Assembly (NCBI GenBank): GCA_030141605.1 | Contig: JAQGDQ010000404.1 | Location: 146,952 to 210,951, forward strand | Reading direction: 5' to 3' | DNA: 64,000 nt | Source: Tubiluchus corallicola | Lineage: Eukaryota; Priapulida; Priapulimorpha; Priapulimorphida; Tubiluchidae | The notes under the pieces: model-generated | What the model was told of the DNA's origin: nothing | Databases searched by the model: none | The model's input: only the letters and a program-made list of their open reading frames with translations | Made by a program: the position numbers and the translations under genes | In this document: positions 1 through 11,130 of the stretch, one piece after another | Numbering within the stretch: position 1 is the stretch's first letter | Layout: each line of letters opens with the position of its first letter

Positions 1-555
1 CAAGTTCACAGCCGCTATCATTTCAAGAATCCCCTTTTTAGGCTGAAACTGAAAATGAAGTTCTGTGTTACTGTGTGAATCACAGATGGAATGCTATTAC
101 CATTGCCTCGCCGCTATCAGTTGAATCGGTAGTCTTTAATAATAATTTGCAACCTGACCCCCAACCAAATGACTTTAGACCATCAGAAAATCGGTCAAAG
201 TTACGTGTGAAATTTGATGAAGTACTGTACATCAATCACACACGATGTACACACCGCCGCCAACAACAAGTACTCACTCACGAAGAGTTTTTAAAGTGCG
301 TGCAAAGTCTCGCTGGATGTGCAATGTGTGAATTTAGTTTAAATATTTACGTCGCGCGCACGCGCGCGTGTGTGTGTGTGTGACGTCACATAATGGCGAA
401 GTCGGAACAGTATCGCGGGAAACTTGAAATAAAAGAAAGCGGGATTTCTTTTAACGTGCGTACGATATACGCTTAAGGCTGTAATAAACTAATATAATTT
501 TTTAAGTCGATTTTTCTGAAGCCTACTTCATAGACCCCCTTTCTTGTCCTTTCAG
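1..555. other. Intergenic; possible regulatory patch and dispersed repeat
   Basis: I recognise no gene here. Positions 353-382 are an alternating purine-pyrimidine run (CG/CA/TG steps, Z-DNA-prone), followed directly by a perfect cAMP-response-element core TGACGTCA at 381-388 and then ATGGCG at 393. From about 385 to 555 the sequence resembles 25215-25375, so it belongs to a dispersed repeat. The 28-codon frame starting at 393 is short and not preserved in the second copy, so I do not call it a gene. Confidence 0.4.
353..388. promoter_or_regulatory. Alternating CG/CA/TG tract abutting a CRE palindrome
   Basis: About 30 bases alternate purine and pyrimidine and run straight into TGACGTCA at 381-388, the consensus CREB/ATF site. 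Such tracts can adopt Z-DNA and are often found at promoters, but no gene start can be tied to it. The plus strand has only a short open frame downstream. Confidence 0.3.
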
Positions 556-1077
556 TTAGTTGAGCATTCGTGCCCGTACTAATGGGTGACATTTAAACGA
601 AGTTACCGTTGTCGTTGCCTTTACCGCCTCCGCTGCCAAGTATACTGTGACCCAAAAAGGTTGTTGATTACGTAAACGTTTATTTACTGGGAACCTCTTT
701 GACGTGAGCTCTTTAATGTGGCAATCAGAGTCAATGTCAAGATGAACTAGTTTTTTACTGATCCAAGCTGTAGAGTACTGAACTTTAATTTTCAGTGATA
801 TAACTTGAGGGAAATCACTGATGTTTTTCTTCAAATACGCAAAATCCCAGTCTAGTGAAGAATTAATTATATTTACCCAAATCATGCCATGCAGGGCGCA
901 TAAAAACTGAGAGACAAAGTCGAATCGTGTTTTACAGTGTGGGTTTGTTTGTTGATGCTGCCGGTTTAGAGCCTCGTTTAAGATCGAAAAATTGCTAATA
1001 TTGAATTTTTGTGCTAAACAAAAATACACATATTCTTGAATTTGCCGCATTAAGTCACGGAGTATTCTTCTAAACAT
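556..1077 (-). CDS. Unidentified open reading frame, 173 residues
   Basis: An uninterrupted minus-strand frame of 173 codons with ATG at 1077. I recognise no family. The product would be moderately basic, with no clear signal peptide, membrane segment or repeat. The frame is long for such AT-rich DNA, which is the only argument for coding. The neighbouring sequence to the left (385-555) belongs to a dispersed repeat, so this could be part of an unrecognised mobile element or a single-exon lineage-specific gene. It could equally be a chance frame; no splice signals or homology settle it. Confidence 0.2.
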   Translation of the reverse strand: MFRRILRDLMRQIQEYVYFCLAQKFNISNFSILNEALNRQHQQTNPHCKTRFDFVSQFLCALHGMIWVNIINSSLDWDFAYLKKNISDFPQVISLKIKVQYSTAWISKKLVHLDIDSDCHIKELTSKRFPVNKRLRNQQPFWVTVYLAAEAVKATTTVTSFKCHPLVRARMLN

Positions 1078-1675
1078 GGAAATAAACTTTTGTTATAAAT
1101 CGTTCGTTTTATTGTGTTATGACAATTATACTGCATACATAATTTCACTAAATCAGTAGGCCCTATAACCAAAAGTCGGCCCCATTACCTATAATATCTA
1201 TGTTTTCCACCGATATCTATTTCTTAGTACCTGTTCCGTAAACATAATCAGCAAGACGAACACGGGATTGAAGTCTGGCAGTTTGTTTCTACAAATTTCC
1301 TGCGTTTAATTCTCATTTTTTCGTCGTCTTTTCTGGCTAGAAGATTGCAACAATCCCGTATGGAGCCCTGGACCTCTTGACCGCCCACATTACAATAAGA
1401 CCATAATGCTTATTGAGTCATTGGTCCAATCAGGTAAAAGCATAGCCAGGGCATATTATAGCACTGCTCAGAACCCATTGTTCTCCCGTCTCTCCCATAT
1501 ATATACGCATTATATTTTATTCGTGAGATTTAAGCCCTATTTCGTGTATAGCCCTGCACGGAGTGCAACTTAATTAAAACATTTATTTTTTTCTAAATAA
1601 CATAATGCGTGTTCAGTGCTGGTAGTATGACTTGGCTGGCCGTAAAAATTCCAATTATCTAAATATTTTAAACTA
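1078..1675. other. Intergenic, nothing recognised
   Basis: AT-rich sequence between the unidentified frame and the MITE. Both strands were read and no exon, RNA gene or repeat was recognised. Confidence 0.5.
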
Positions 1676-1856
1676 CAGTAAAATTTCGATATAACGCCTA
1701 GTTTGGGACTGCAGAAAAAGATGGCATTAAGCGAGTTTGGTATTATAATAAGGTGCATGAGTACATACCTGTCTTTGCAAAAATAGACATTTTGTTTGCC
1801 AAAAAACGAGGTTGGCATTACAAAGGGGTTGGGGGCATTATAACGAGGTTTGACTG
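1676..1856. mobile_element. pogo/Tigger-like MITE, about 181 bp
   Basis: The left end begins CAGTAAAATTTCGATATAAC and the right end, read on the minus strand, begins CAGTCAAACCTCGTTATAAT. These are imperfect terminal inverted repeats of about 23 bp. The CAGT start and the CGTTATAACG-like core are typical of pogo/Tigger-related Tc1/mariner elements. TA flanks the left end; the right flank reads CA, consistent with a mutated TA target duplication. There is no coding capacity, so it is non-autonomous. Confidence 0.6.
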
Positions 1857-4800
1857 CATTTGTGAGTAACAAATATGTTAACTTGTTTATCCGATTTCCA
1901 TGACTTTTGTATCTTTGAAATTGTCTGTAATATTTATAGTTGTTAATTGCGTGCATATATACGACTCCGCCGTAACTTGCTGCGTAATCTTACATAATAG
2001 GTTTATTAGCTTACTGGACGTTTCCGCGGAGCGTTATTTGGCGGAACATTATGTCATTAAGTGTGTACAAGACACGAATGCTTGGGTGAATTCTTTGTGC
2101 TAATGCAAGCGATGATTCGTTATCAAAGTTCCAAAGGCACGTTCATCACCGTCCATCTGTCCATCCCCTGCATGCGTAGTATTAAACAGTCCACATGGCT
2201 GGAAAAAGATCGCCTTGATTGATCAAGCAGAATATCACTCGGACACATGGTATTCAAAAGTATATGTTGTATTTTGTAATAATGTTAACAGTTGATAAAA
2301 AAACATGTTAATAATTTTTCGTGTGCAGAATGCAATAACGAAATGGCAGTGTACGAAAAAGAAGAAAAAAACTGAAAAAATTTCATAAATTATTATGCTG
2401 TAGTAACATTATTTATACGCACTTTTTAAATTTTTATTCTAATGGGAAATCCTCAATGTGTATTACATCACTAATGAGACCAGATTAATTTCTAAAACTC
2501 CACGATGAATGAAGATATACAGGGTTCATTATTTGCTGTCAAATGCCGAAAAAAGCTCAAATAGTCAAATAAAATTTATTTGAGATCAAAGTGAGACTAA
2601 CAGAAAAAAATGTGCAAAATCGTTATTGTAGCGCTGAACGATTTTTTGTTTTCAGAGATTCAGCTTTGCACCTGAACTTTGTTGTACCAAAAACGTCCTA
2701 ACCCGTGGCTTTGTTTTTTCTCCTAATTGTAACACGTACTGGTACGTAGTTCTATACAAAAACATCTAATCTTGTTGATTTTTATAGCAATATTTTCATT
2801 AAATTTGGGAGCATTAATGAAAGCATTAATATGTCACGCCGCAATTTAACAGGTGATAAAATTCAGATCATTTGAACTACTGAATCACCTACAGATTCGC
2901 CGGAGATTTTGAGTGCAATTGCCCTAATTCCGGTACAATTACGAAGTTTAGTGAGGCAAATTAAAAGGGGCACTTTTAACGTGACGGGATATATTGAATT
3001 TTAGGGTACGTTCATACTAACGATGCTACCCTACAAATTGCGACTTCTTTCAACCTATAGTAAGGCCCTATAAATTATAAATGAGTGTGAATTGAGTACT
3101 TGAGGAATAGCACAAAATGCGTGAATGCGCAAGGAATAGCTCTAAACGAATACATTTCGGGCGTTTGAAGGCTGAAGCACAAGTTTTACACAGATTTCCA
3201 TACGGTTAATTAGGTAAAACAAACTTTAAAGTGGTTACTTCTGGTTAAAATTGGTTGGGCGCATGGCACAGCCGCCCATGTGCTTATGAATTCAACTTTG
3301 GGTAGCTGTCAGATGGCTTGAGGGCTGCAGAAAATGTTAACATTGGAACATCACGCACTTAGCCATTAACATGTATGTCATGTATGTTATATATTTTGTT
3401 TATTTTATATATAAATATATATTATATATATCTTATATTTGCTGTGATAATGTTTGTCTATCTCCGTTGTCAATAGCTAGAAAATAGTGAGATATAAAAA
3501 TTGCCCAAATTCACTGATATGAGTTATGTAACTACACATCAACACTCTAGTAGGCCTAAGTCTTGGTTCTATTATTACTTCTATCGATCTAGCATTCGAT
3601 AAATAATTTGAGTTTGGATACTAGCCGATTTTGGTCACCATATTGGATGTGGTTGTTGTATTCAAAGTCGAGCCCTAAAACCACCAAACAAACCACCAAA
3701 TAATAAATATATTGGACGATTATGCAGTAGAATATCCAAAAAGTGCTATTTTGGACATCATTTTGGCCGCCATGTGGTGGGGAAGTCACCTAAATTGACA
3801 CTAGCCTACAACCTTCAAGGGGCCATTCCGAGTCATATAGTACACTCACATGTGAGGTTACATTTTATCGTGATAGTCTTGCAGGTTTGCGGATTCATCA
3901 CAATAGATCCTGCAGGCTGCAAAATGTGGACGTGAATAAATAACGCACAGATAAAAACAAAGGCAGATTTTCATCTTTATACATACTATCATATAGATTA
4001 AAATTAGTGTTTCAACCTGCTTGACTCGTTTGATTGTTGCCCTTGCTTGATTTTTTTACTGCTTTTTCTTGTTTAGCTCGTAAAATGTTTAGAATAACTT
4101 TGTGTTCAGTTCACCGAAACATTGTGCACGAGTTCTATATTATGGCCGTGTTGTACTAATTTTAAATTTATCATTTTAGTTAGCTAAAATAATTTTATAG
4201 ATTTTAATAAAATCGAATCTATACAACACCTTCATCTACGGTTTGGTCACTCACTTTTTATGGTTAACATTACCTTGCTAGCAAACACGACGAGGCAATA
4301 TTTACATAACCCGTGAATATTAAAATGGCATTTTATCAAGTATTTTATTTAAAAACACTCCAGTGCTTTTGCACGTTTAAGAACTATACCAGGACAGTGT
4401 AATTACGAACGCTGGCATTAAGCAGCTGCCACTCAGTATTTACGCATTGAGCTCGTTAGGTACTTTCACAACACGTGAGTTCATGCTCTTTTCTCCACAC
4501 AGTGTTAATATTCGTGCAGAAGTTGTGTATTAATTGTGCAGAACAAACAGGAGTCAACTTGACGATGGATATGCTGCAGTCAGGATCAGCAAACATGAGA
4601 TGGGGGAGTCATTGAAATGGCTTCTAGTGCCACTGCACAAGGCCGTTTACAACATTGACATTCAAAGCATTGAATCAGTCCGTTCGAGTTCCTACAAATT
4701 CGTCATTCGCCAAAAAGTGACTTGTTGTACCAAACAAGTTGCGCAATTAAGTCACAGTATTTTTTCAGTGAGATTCATGTTATTTTTAGATTTTAATTTT

Positions 4801-7730
4801 GCAAGTCATTGGCGTGTTTTTTGTATTTTGCTAAATTTTGCTTGCAGTCAGACAATTTTCGAATCCATATTTACTTTTTCAAAAATTTAAACATTGAATG
4901 TTACTCAAAACTATTTAGATACTGCCCTGGATAAGAGTTTTAACAAGGGTTCTGCCCTGGATAAGAGTTTCAAAAAGTGTTCTGAAATACACACATCGTG
5001 TTTTGGATTCCTACACCAAAATTCTTATTGTTATTGGTATATTAATCAAACACATTCTTGTTTTAATAGGCGTGGCAGTTCATGAATTTTGTGCAGGGCA
5101 AAGGCGAAAGACAGCAACTATTGGCTGACATTAACTACTTGATTATATTGCAACAGACATTTTAAAAGAACAACTAAATATAGTAAAAATCAATACTTTT
5201 TTTAAAAAAAAGATTCGTCACATTACTTTTATGGTTTCTGCTCCTCCTATTTAAAAAGCCCCAAGATATGATAATTTAAAAGTAAAGGAAAGGAAAGTTC
5301 ATAAGTTGATGAATTTCACACTGACAAAATCACCAAGGTTCCGGGCAGGATCGAGGAACGCCCCATTCGTGCACGGTGTTTTGTCAGAATCACGTTTTGC
5401 ACGTCAAGCACTTTCCTGATCGAATAAATATACACCACTACACCTATCACTGAAACTCAATGTAGAAAACGCGTGATGATAACTAAATGTGTCAGTTATA
5501 CCGATGAAGTGCAATTAAGTTATTTAGTTAGCGTATAGTGATATGTTTAGTCGATCTTCGCAAAGAGCTTCCACGTTTCATCTCATCAGCTATTCTCATC
5601 TTTAGAGAATACCTGTTGGCTTGAATAAGACTGTTAATACGCCTAAGAAAAATAATTTTATTATTGCTTGTAGTGATCACGCAAACCTACCAAATAGTCT
5701 GATTCTACCAGACTGTTCATGTTCACGTATGATTTTGACATGGTGCAGAACTTCTGTAGGTCTACAAATATTAGCGCTAAATTGATTATAGATTAATTCG
5801 CTAAACAAAGGAAAATACTTGTATCTTTACTAACAAGTTATATTGCATTATCATGATTCATAACGCAGTGAATATTAAAATAATCTTATTAATTATTTAG
5901 TTACAATCATCATCCGAATCGTTCAGTAATTGTTATAAAATCGTGGAACTGTGCAGTTTAAAGACAATTCTAGGATAATTCTGTTGATTAATAGTTATCT
6001 GGTTTATGATTCGGAAAAATTCCCTCCCCGGAGTATTATTGCATATACCATCGATTATTCTTTATTATTAAGTGGTCACTAACCCCACAAATTAACAGAA
6101 ACCTGGGCCTAGTCTTGGAGAAACAAGAAATAGAATTGTTTGGGGTGGTCGTGTTCTTAAATAAATAGATTATACATTTTTTTATTTTTACATTTTTGTG
6201 AACTGTCGCAATTATCGTGAATACAGGTATCTCAAAAAGAAAAGAAAAGTTACTATATTTGACATCGGAGGTAAATTAACTACGAAATCCACTTGAAAAG
6301 CAGAATAGTACCGCAAGTGATGCAGCCCTTTTATAGCAAGTTCATGCCTACTCCAATTAGGCATTAGCTCAGATTTTGCATAAATTAGGAGGTGAAAAGA
6401 ACCAAAGTAATTATGCAAAGAACGTCTCAGACTTGTTGACACAATTTTTGTCTACAGTAAAACTCAATTTTAACCGAAACTTAGCCTAAACGAATAGCAG
6501 ACTTGCATGATGGCGACACTGATAACGACTTTAAAACGTTTCTTTCTCAATACATATTATTTCAACCAAAGCCAATTGCCACTTAATGTAGAAAGATGAA
6601 GATATAAACACAGGTCCAGAGAAACAAAATACATACAACTAATTTGCTAACGAAAGACGGCATCTATTGATATCTTGGTGTATTTCTCGGTGAAATTAAT
6701 TTTTCTGCTAGACAAGTTCACAGTTAAGTATCCCCAAGGATAGACCTGCATTCATAAGTTCAAAGTAATCATGTGAGAAGCAGCGGAAAAGCAAGTACTT
6801 TACAAACAAACTGTTGGCGAAAAGGAGTCGGTGACGAGAGGTCCGTCCAAAGATAACAGGTTAATGTAGCAACTGGGGATAATGACATTGATAGTTACGA
6901 TGAAGAATCTTATATTGCTAGAGAAAGTCAACAGTTATTCAGTGCATGATAGTTTACGAGATTCGTACCCTTACTAAAAACTGTTAATTGAAAGAACTTC
7001 TCCTACGTAATAAACACTATTCAGAAATGTCTGTAGAATATTAGGATAATCTAAACTAGAAGACTCTTGGATATACATAGTTACCCTGGAGCTGTGATGT
7101 CACCGACGGAAAGAATTATGAACACAATTAATATAAATGTGGTATTCTTGTTGTGAGACGTGCAAGGTAAAAAAGTCTGTTTGCAACAAAATTGTCTGTC
7201 TGACGCAATATGCCTCAGTCAAAATTTGCCAGCGCGCGGCAGCCTTTGTAGGAAGCAAATTGTATCATGAGTAACTTCAGTAAACCATCAGTAACAATTG
7301 CTTTTTAGCTTCTTAATAAGATGATTTTTGACTTTAAGCAGACTTTATACGCCAATTAACGTCAAAAAAATCTACCCGGAATAACAAATGCCAGTAATCT
7401 CTTTACCTGCGTAACTTAAGCCACTTATCTTTTTAATCTTTTTTGAAGATATACATACTCTCAGCGAAATTCTTATGTAGTGACTGAGTAGTGACTCAGT
7501 GTCATTAGTGACTATGTAGTCTCCATCTTTTTTTACAATGATACTTTATTTTTCTGCTGCATCTCATTTATTATTTTAAAAGTATGCAGCGTTTTAGCAA
7601 AGACGTTTGATTCTTAGCAGAATTGATTATACACAATTGATCTCAAAATCTAATGCAAATGATACCTGTATCTAATTTATACGAAAAATTTCAACATTCA
7701 ACGTTGACACATTCAGCAGACGAATGTAGG
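1857..7730. other. Long intergenic stretch, no gene recognised
   Basis: Nearly 6 kb with only short open frames on either strand and no recognised family. It holds an AT dinucleotide tract near 3404-3436 and a small 30-bp tandem duplication at 4922-4981. Later exons of the TMEM26-like gene (minus strand, first exon at 9349-9539) should lie in this direction, but I could not identify any. Confidence 0.4.
4922..4981. repeat. Two-copy 30-bp tandem repeat
   Basis: The motif CTGCCCTGGATAAGAGTTT recurs exactly 30 bp apart (4922 and 4952). It lies inside a short open frame and would encode a 10-residue repeat, but the frame has no other support as a gene. Confidence 0.7.
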
Positions 7731-8494
7731 AAAGTTTAGCACAAGTAAGTTTGGTACAGGTAATTTTGGCACAGGTAAATTTGGTACTATCATTTTAAGG
7801 TACAAGGAATTTTTGGTACTAGGAAAATCTGGTACGAGGAAAATTTGGTACTAAACGAAAAAGAAAGCATTTCTATATCTCAGTATAAAATAATTGTTTC
7901 AACTAGAAAATAAAGTTTCTTTCAGCAGGGAGGAAATATGGTACTAGGAAAGTTTGATTTATTAAAAAATTCAGCAGAAGTTTTATCCCATCCATGAAGG
8001 AACATTTGAGAATTCGGGGAAAATGTGAAATGTCTCCAACTCACCATGCAAATTTTCCAAAGAGCTCGGTCAATTTGTTTTTTTTCAGGAAAATGATCAC
8101 TTTCTGTGTTTTTGTACAAAAATTGTCAAACTACGATAAGAACATGGCAGTGACGGCTAATGACATCACTGGACAGAAGCGTCCTGCATAAACATAGTTT
8201 GGTTTCCCGTGAGGGCCACAGTATGGAGTGAGAACTGTACTTCTTGATGATGATGATGACGATGACGACGATGATGATGATGACGATTTATGATGATGAT
8301 GATGATGATGATGATGATATTGATGATGATGATGAGGACAACAAAAGCAGCAAGCAAGAACTAACATACAACAAGAATAACAACAACATCAGTAAAAACA
8401 ACAATAGTAACAACTGTAGCAGCAACAACAACAATGACATCCAGAATAATATAACAACAATAATAACAGCAACAAAACGACAAAAGTAACAATA

Positions 8495-8551
<57 letters not shown>

Positions 8552-8949
8552 TACATGTTGATGATGATAATGACGGTGGTGGTGGTAGTAGTAATCACAA
8601 CAAAGGAGCGAGAAAGAAACAGACAAACAACAACAACAATGACAAATAACAAACAGCAGACAAACAAACAAAGAGGAAGCGAAAAAAAACAAAAAAAAAT
8701 GCACCAGCATGAGCCTCTATAACTTGCTCGAGTAGGTTATATAAAATACATTTTCCTAGTACCAAACTTTCTGGGTACTAAACAATCCTAGTACCAAACT
8801 TGTTCTGTACCATTTTTACCTTGTACCATATTTACTTGTATAAAAAATGCCTGACAAAACTTCGTTATTACCATATTTACCAGTACCATATTTTCCTGTA
8901 CTAAACTTACCTGTATCAAACTTACTGGTACCAAACTTACCTCGCACCA
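7731..8949. repeat. Inverted arms of a 15-bp TTTGGTAC minisatellite around triplet repeats
   Basis: The left arm (7731-7852, plus a further unit near 7932-7955) carries units such as AAGTTTGGTACAGGT and AATTTTGGCACAGGT on the plus strand. The right arm (8752-8949) carries the same units on the minus strand. Between them are unique sequence and long GAT, ATG and ACA runs (8244-8690). The overall shape is that of a foldback element with minisatellite arms. Because the unit is 15 bp, the minus strand reads as a five-residue K-F-G-T-G repeat, but this is a by-product of unit length and not evidence for a gene. Confidence 0.65.
8244..8690. repeat. Triplet-repeat tract (GAT, ATG, CAA/ACA)
   Basis: Imperfect GAT/GAC repeats at 8244-8335, mixed ACA/AAC repeats to about 8480, a clean ATG run at 8494-8551 and further ACA-rich sequence. 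All overlapping open frames (poly-Met, poly-His, poly-Ile, poly-Ser) are artefacts of the repeat. Confidence 0.95.
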
Positions 8950-9109
8950 CATCAGACACATGAAAGAACAATGAAGTGACATTAATGTTTCTGGTCACCC
9001 AGATGGACACCTCTAAAGCTGTATACAAGTACAAACGATAATTGTGTCGCCTTCTTTGAAAGAGTTGTGGGTGCGCAATATTTTTGCTTGTGCAATGATG
9101 ACGAAGAGC

Positions 9110-9160
9110 CGCGGCGGCGGCGGCGGCGGCGACGACGATGATGATGATGATGAATTTGTT
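9110..9160. repeat. GGC/GAC/GAT triplet tract
   Basis: About seven GGC triplets followed by GAC and GAT triplets, with looser GTT/GGT-rich sequence to about 9260. It is the only strongly GC-rich microsatellite in the left part of the window. Overlapping frames are low-complexity shadows. Confidence 0.9.
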
Positions 9161-9348
9161 GTTAATGAATTTGGCAATGGTGATGTTGGTAGTAGTGATG
9201 ATATTGGTGGTGATAGTAATGTGGTGTGGTGATATGGTAGTAGTGGTTGTTGGTGTTGATGATGGTGACAAACAAAGATATTGATGCTGCCATCAGCATC
9301 ACCAACAATGACGTTGAATATGTTCTGCTGCTGCTGTAACACGCTTAC

Positions 9349-9539
9349 CATTTCCATTCTCGCCCTTCTCTGTAGACGATGGTAAAGAGGCTTTCGATGA
9401 TTAGTCCCAATATAGCCAGAGCCAGTATCCAGAAGAACTCGTCGTCCGTGACGTCAGTTACTCGCCAGATGGAGATGAAGCCATGAAGAGCGAAGATCAC
9501 TCGCACAATCACAGCTTTCATTATCACAAAACACAACAT
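9349..9539 (-). CDS. TMEM26-like membrane protein, first coding exon (partial)
   Basis: The exon encodes about 63 residues and then reaches a GTAAGC donor in phase 2 (9348-9343). The peptide runs through FALHGFISIWRVTDV, then a WILALAILGLIIES membrane segment, and ends R-E-G-R-E-W-K-W. As I recall the family, vertebrate TMEM26 has the same layout: two N-terminal hydrophobic segments, a W-R-V-T-E-V motif and a G-R-G-Y-K-W motif at the first exon boundary. TMEM26 is a multi-pass membrane protein of poorly known function. The start at 9539 has CACC before the ATG; a second Met six residues in is also possible. Later exons should lie at lower coordinates but were not recognised, so the gene is incomplete here or has very long introns. 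Confidence 0.7.
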
Positions 9540-9749
9540 GGTGAATTGTTATAAGTTTGGAAACCGATTTAAAATATAAATATATGCCTTTTCTCAACAG
9601 GTGAAACGTTTGCAGCGCACGTTACATTGCAGCAGGAAGTTTGACGACTCATTCATAGCGTGGGAATTAAATTAGCGTTTACAACTTTTTATGTGCTTTT
9701 GTAAAAATTCAAGCTTTGCATTAATTTTTTCTAATTTTCCGTCGAGTGC

Positions 9750-9842
9750 GTCCTTATTATGCGCATGCTAATCAGCAATGAGTCGGCCGTTTAATGTACT
9801 AGCTTACATGGGCTTCGCGACTTTACCGCATGCGCAGAAGTA
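9750..9842 (-). promoter_or_regulatory. Probable promoter of the TMEM26-like gene with NRF1-like sites
   Basis: About 210-300 bp upstream of the minus-strand start, TGCGCATGC occurs near 9760 and GCATGCGCAGA near 9830. These resemble the NRF1 site (GCGCATGCGC), common in TATA-less promoters. The patch is richer in CpG than its surroundings. Assignment to the TMEM26-like gene is by position only. Confidence 0.3.
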
Positions 9843-10080
9843 ATATCTTGGTCCTGACCTTAGTTCAAAAACTAGTTACCAAAATATGAGAAGGCAATTT
9901 ACTCGTCTTGTTGCTCGCTTTAGACGCCATTTTAGATGTTCTATTTTTACAATTACAATTACAATATCTTTATTATCTATTTTCACAAAATGAAACGTTA
10001 GCAGACATGCTGAATGACATTCAAAACCAGACAGCGACCTAATGAGAAACTGAGGCTAAAAATAGGACATATGCATACGG

Positions 10081-10350
10081 GCCGATTTTTCCAGAGAGGC
10101 TGAGCCACTTTTGCCCGAAAAATTCATGCAGAGTAAACTTCGTGTCGAAAATTACCTCACCCCACCCCATAATAAAAAAATGCCCGGATTTCGGGTACTT
10201 CATTTGGCGGCATGGAGAAATTTCGAGATTTCCATTCATAAAAATATTATTTTATTTTTTCATCATTTGTCCTGTGCCCGAAAAAAATGTGTTTGCCCTG
10301 AGGGGGGCTGCAGCAGCCTTCTCAGCCCCACCCCCTGGCTCGCACGTCTA
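10081..10350. repeat. Probable dispersed repeat with GC-rich end
   Basis: Contains TTGCCCGAAAAATT and, about 160 bp later, GTGCCCGAAAAAAATG, followed by a GC-rich foldback (GAGGGGGGCTGCAGCAGCC ... CAGCCCCACCCCC) at about 10298-10335. I believe such CAGCCCCCC-rich modules occur widely as repeats in marine invertebrate genomes, but no second copy lies in this window. The overlapping open frames look like chance. Confidence 0.35.
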
Positions 10351-10754
10351 AGGAATAGGACTCCACACAGGTTTATCCTACAGTACAATACTGTTAGGAA
10401 AATCAGAAAATTCCCGCCACTTCTTACGTCAGAAAATTTTTAGGACCCTACTCATCAGGTAATCTAAACGTGTGTGTTAGACATTTTTGTTTGAGTCGCT
10501 TATTAACTGAAACGAAATATTTATCAAAGTTACACTTTTAGAAAACTACTTTTTGCAGTTTTTAGTCAAAACCGAATTCATGTTGAATCTGGTAGGATGG
10601 GCCACATTCAAAAATTATAAAGCGTATGTCCATTTGCAATAAATTTGTAAGTTTTTTCTGACTCATATTTTTGCAACTAATAATATATAGTATAAGCTTG
10701 AAATAAATGGACGATAATTAGTGAAATGGTAATAAAATAGTAAAATGCTTACTA

Positions 10755-11130
10755 GTTTAGTTATTTTGGCTTTAAAACTGCATTGGTGGCGGCATTTTCA
10801 GACAAAAAGACCCCTTGAATAACTCTTGCTACATTAGATCCTATGCAATATAAGCCTAAGCTGGTAATACATTTTTGCCATGTAACAATATGTTTCCTAG
10901 CTGAAATATTTTAACTTTAAAGGAGCATTAGTAGACATTTTGAAACAAAGTGACTATAAATGACCTTGAAATATTGTTTTTCTGTTAGACCACACACAGT
11001 TTTAGGGAAATGCATATTTGTCGCCTTAAATGTTACCTACTTGAATTATTTTGACCTTAATACTGCAGTGGCGGCCATTTAGAAACAAAATGACTTTGAA
11101 TGGTCTTTCACGTAGTTGATCAATATTACA
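10755..11130. repeat. Three degenerate tandem units of about 140 bp
   Basis: Three blocks starting near 10758, 10901 and 11040 share the order TATTTT-GNCTTTAA, a TGCAGTGGCGGC-like stretch, CATTTT-GAAACAAAATGAC and TTGAATGACC. Unit spacing is about 143 and 139 bp. Units one and three are closest. This looks like a small, old satellite array or an expanded MITE interior. Confidence 0.6.

Noticed and set aside
4894-5085. Frame with a 10-residue repeat
   Set aside because: The repeat is one 30-bp tandem duplication; there is no other sign of coding.
8816-9271. Secreted-like repeat protein with K-F-G-T-G repeats
   Set aside because: The periodicity follows from the 15-bp minisatellite unit; the second copy at 45735 does not keep the frame.
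8131-9357. Many open frames of 60-150 codons rich in His, Ser, Ile, Met, Asp or Gly
   Set aside because: All are translations of GAT/ATG/ACA/GGC triplet repeats or of the 15-bp minisatellite; none has non-repeat coding content.
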